Assembly: GCA_036169595.1 (NCBI GenBank) | Contig: CM069765.1 | Span: forward strand, 9,047,001 to 9,111,000 | DNA: 64,000 bases | Source of the DNA: Dictyostelium firmibasis | Lineage: Eukaryota > Evosea > Eumycetozoa > Dictyosteliales > Dictyosteliaceae | Reading direction: 5' to 3' | Shown: piece after piece, positions 59,899 to 64,000 of the stretch | Layout: every line of letters starts with the position of its first letter | How positions within the stretch are numbered: position 1 is the first letter of the stretch | Made by a program: the position numbers and the translations under genes | Notes under the pieces: generated by a model | Told to the model about the DNA's origin: nothing | The model's database searches: none | Seen by the model: only the letters and a program-made list of their open reading frames with translations

Positions 59899-60905
59899 AT
59901 GGAAATGAAAAGGGAAAAGAAAAGTAGAAGACCATCAAGATTATTAAGTGTTGGTATTGGCTTACAATTGTCAGCAATTGTGTTGGCAGTTGTCGCATTT
60001 TTCTTTCCATTTTATGTTATAAATTTCACTGGTGGAGTAATTGATAATATAGCATCAACTAATTCAAAAGTCTCTTTTAAATTAAGAACTTACTCTTGTG
60101 AGTTCACAAATTCCCTCAATTCCTCATTAGATACAGTATTTATCAATTTTTTTTTTTTTTATATATAATAAAATAATAATAAAAATAATAATAATTATTA
60201 AACAACCATTTTTAAATAAAAAAAAAAAAAAAAAAAAAAAAAAAGTCAGCCTCTTTCTCTTATAATGATTATGCAGGAATTGAATGTATTCCAATTTTAA
60301 TACCTGCTGTTCATTACTCTGATCTAAGTTTTGTAATGAATAGATGTTTAACATTTCTTGTTCTAGGTTGTGCTTGTAGTTTAGTAGTTATCATCTTCCA
60401 ATCTATTATGTCATTCAAAGGTAAGTAGTATTTATGACTTTTTTTTTTTCTTGTATTACATCTTTACTAACTTTTATTATTTAAAAAAAAAAAAAAAAAA
60501 TTTATTATAGAAACATGTCGTCTTTGTTCTATGAAAAGTGTAACATTAATAATTTCTTTAACACCAATTATATGTTTCATTATTGCTGTTTTATGTTTAT
60601 TAGAAATTACAAAAGTATTTGAAAAAGAAACTAATTCAGGTAGTACTTCATCTGATGTCAACGATCTCAGCCTTTGTCAAAGTTTGTGGTGTAACTCATT
60701 TTTGGGTAGTGGATCAGCTGGTAGTGTATTTGCAAATGCAAGTGTTAAATGGAAACCATCTATTGGTTGGATTTTAGCAATTGTTGCAGCTTTTATTTCT
60801 TTATTTTCTTGTATCTTTACTGTTTGTGCTCCGCTTTTCATAAAAAATGATCATAATCATGGTCGACACCACAGAGGTTCGAATCATATCCTTATCAACC
60901 AATAA
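59899..60905 (+). CDS. Four-TM membrane protein, three exons
   Basis: Exons are 59899-60135, 60246-60420 and 60511-60905, giving 268 aa, with all joins in frame. A basic cytoplasmic N-terminus (MEMKREKKSRRPSR) precedes TM1 (LSAIVLAVVAFFFPFYVINF), a roughly 70-residue outer loop with two Cys, TM2 (LTFLVLGCACSLVVIIF), TM3 (VTLIISLTPIICFIIAVLCL), an outer loop with CQSLWC, and TM4 (GWILAIVAAFISLFSCIFTV). The tail is His-rich. Topology and the Cys-bearing loops recall claudin/PMP22/tetraspanin-like proteins, but the tetraspanin CCG motif is absent. It probably sits in the plasma membrane or an endosomal membrane. Confidence 0.72.
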
Positions 60906-60915
60906 AAAAAAATAT

Positions 60916-60961
<46 letters not shown>

Positions 60962-61346
60962 CCTCATCCTTAACAATATACAATATATATATAAAAAATA
61001 AAATATTTTATTTTTAATTTCCAAAAGATCTCAATAAATAAAAAAAATAAAAATGTATATTAAGATTTTGGTTAATCTTCAATTTTAGTCCAAAGTGAAA
61101 AAAACGAAATAATCGTTTTTTTTTTTAAAAAATAATATTTTTTAAATTTTTTTTTTAAAAAATATTATTTTTTTAATTATTTTTTTTTTATTGAAACATT
61201 TTTTTTTTTTTTTTTTTTCCCCTTCCCCATATTAATGTGATGTGTTGTTTTTGGTTTTTTTTTTTAAATTAACTTGTAAAATCACTTTTAAAAGCTTGTA
61301 AAACAAATAAAATAAAATAATTAATTATCAAAAATAAATAAATAAT
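60906..61346. other. AT-rich spacer
   Basis: Poly-T tracts and an AAAATAATATTTTTTAAATT foldback near 61120-61170. Nothing else. Confidence 0.5.
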
Positions 61347-62994
<1,648 letters not shown>

Positions 62995-63630
62995 AAATAA
63001 AAATAAAAATATAAAAAAAATATAAAATATAAAAATCGAGAAAAAGAAAGAGGTCAACTTCTATTTATAAAGCAACAGTATAGAAATAAATTGGCTTCAT
63101 CTTTGTTGAAATAGTACTTTTTGCTGATGGAAAAGTTTCGCAAAGGCGTTTTGTTTCAACATTAAGACAACATCAACTTTTTCTATTTAGTTGCATTTTT
63201 ATATTGTTTGTGTTTAAAATTAATTATAGATGGCGATATTGTTTTACAATTCTGGAATCTTTGGTGCAAAATTATCCTTTAATTTTTTATTGTTTTTTTT
63301 GCCAAATAACTTTTTTTTAAAAAAAAAGATAATTTTAATTTTTTAGACACCAATCAAACCTGTGTAGCCAGGTTAAATAAAGATTTTGGAAAAGACAACC
63401 ATCGCACGTAAATATTGAGAATAATATCTTAATTTTTTCAAAAATAGTTCCCCTCGCAAAAAAAAAAAAAAAAGATTATCCTGGTGAAAAAAAAAAAAAA
63501 TAAAAAAAAATCTTCGTAAATTTGCAAAAAAAAAAAAAAAAAAAATCATTTTATTTTTATTTTTAATTAAGTAAACACACAAACTCATATATATATGAAT
63601 AAAAGATGAAAATAGAATAATATAAATATA
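62995..63630. other. Downstream region, possible gene debris
   Basis: A moderately complex stretch (63050-63420) with no long frame on either strand. Short phrases look protein-like but cannot be assigned. The A runs at 63460-63545 break any frame. Confidence 0.35.

Positions 63631-64000
<370 letters not shown>

Overview
The window looks like nuclear DNA of a social amoeba, almost certainly Dictyostelium discoideum or a very close relative. It is extremely AT-rich, with spacers made largely of A and T runs. AAT/TTA and CAA/TTG tracts encode poly-Asn and poly-Gln inside genes. Introns are short (about 60-145 bp) and AT-rich, with GTAAGT/GTAAAT-type donors and TAG-type acceptors. Families typical of this lineage are present: FNIP-repeat proteins, Rac GTPases, several PI3-kinases and a TRE-type non-LTR retrotransposon fragment.

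Positions 1-10400 are an accessory, repeat-rich region. It holds a fragment of a TRE endonuclease domain (about 1030-1515), decayed host gene pieces, an intact four-exon BRCT-domain gene (3005-4360, -), a frame-broken lysine/acid-rich gene (5966-7597), and a 26-bp tandem repeat (7921-8050). It also holds a compact cluster (8438-10350) of tRNA-like repeats around one good tRNA-Val(AAC) gene (8968-9041, -). The cluster includes a roughly 235-bp, nearly perfect inverted repeat and at least six copies of a short element. The best copies of that element have a tRNA-like head (A box and B box about 44 nt apart), an unrelated body and an A-rich tail, the usual layout of a tRNA-derived SINE. This is the best candidate for something undescribed.

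Positions 10600-20960 hold an IFI6/IFI27-like small membrane protein, three tandem divergent Ras-superfamily genes on the minus strand with degenerate GTP-binding motifs, and a canonical Rac GTPase. Two AAT-tract genes sharing an identical tract flank sit on either side of the Rac gene. A decayed Ser/Thr-rich gene follows, with two long hairpins in or next to it.

Positions 20961-64000 are mostly ordinary gene-dense DNA. In order: a giant kinase-like/ankyrin/LRR/FNIP protein (-); a small two-TM protein (+); an IBtk-like ankyrin-RCC1-BTB-BTB protein (-); an unknown protein (+); a coiled-coil/Ser-rich protein (-); Vps15 (-) head to head with a class I PI3-kinase (+); a small hypothetical protein (-); SF3B3 (+); a 7-TM protein (-); a second FNIP protein (-); a 4-TM protein (+); and a WDR55 homologue (+). 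Many ends are convergent with very short spacers (47-160 bp).

Functional links that can be supported: Vps15 and a class I PI3K share one roughly 700-bp promoter region, so two arms of 3-phosphoinositide signalling are neighbours. Rac and PI3K act in the same chemotaxis/macropinocytosis pathways in this organism, but that is family knowledge and not shown by the sequence. All multi-exon models were assembled by hand from splice signals and reading-frame continuity, and none was checked against transcripts or databases.
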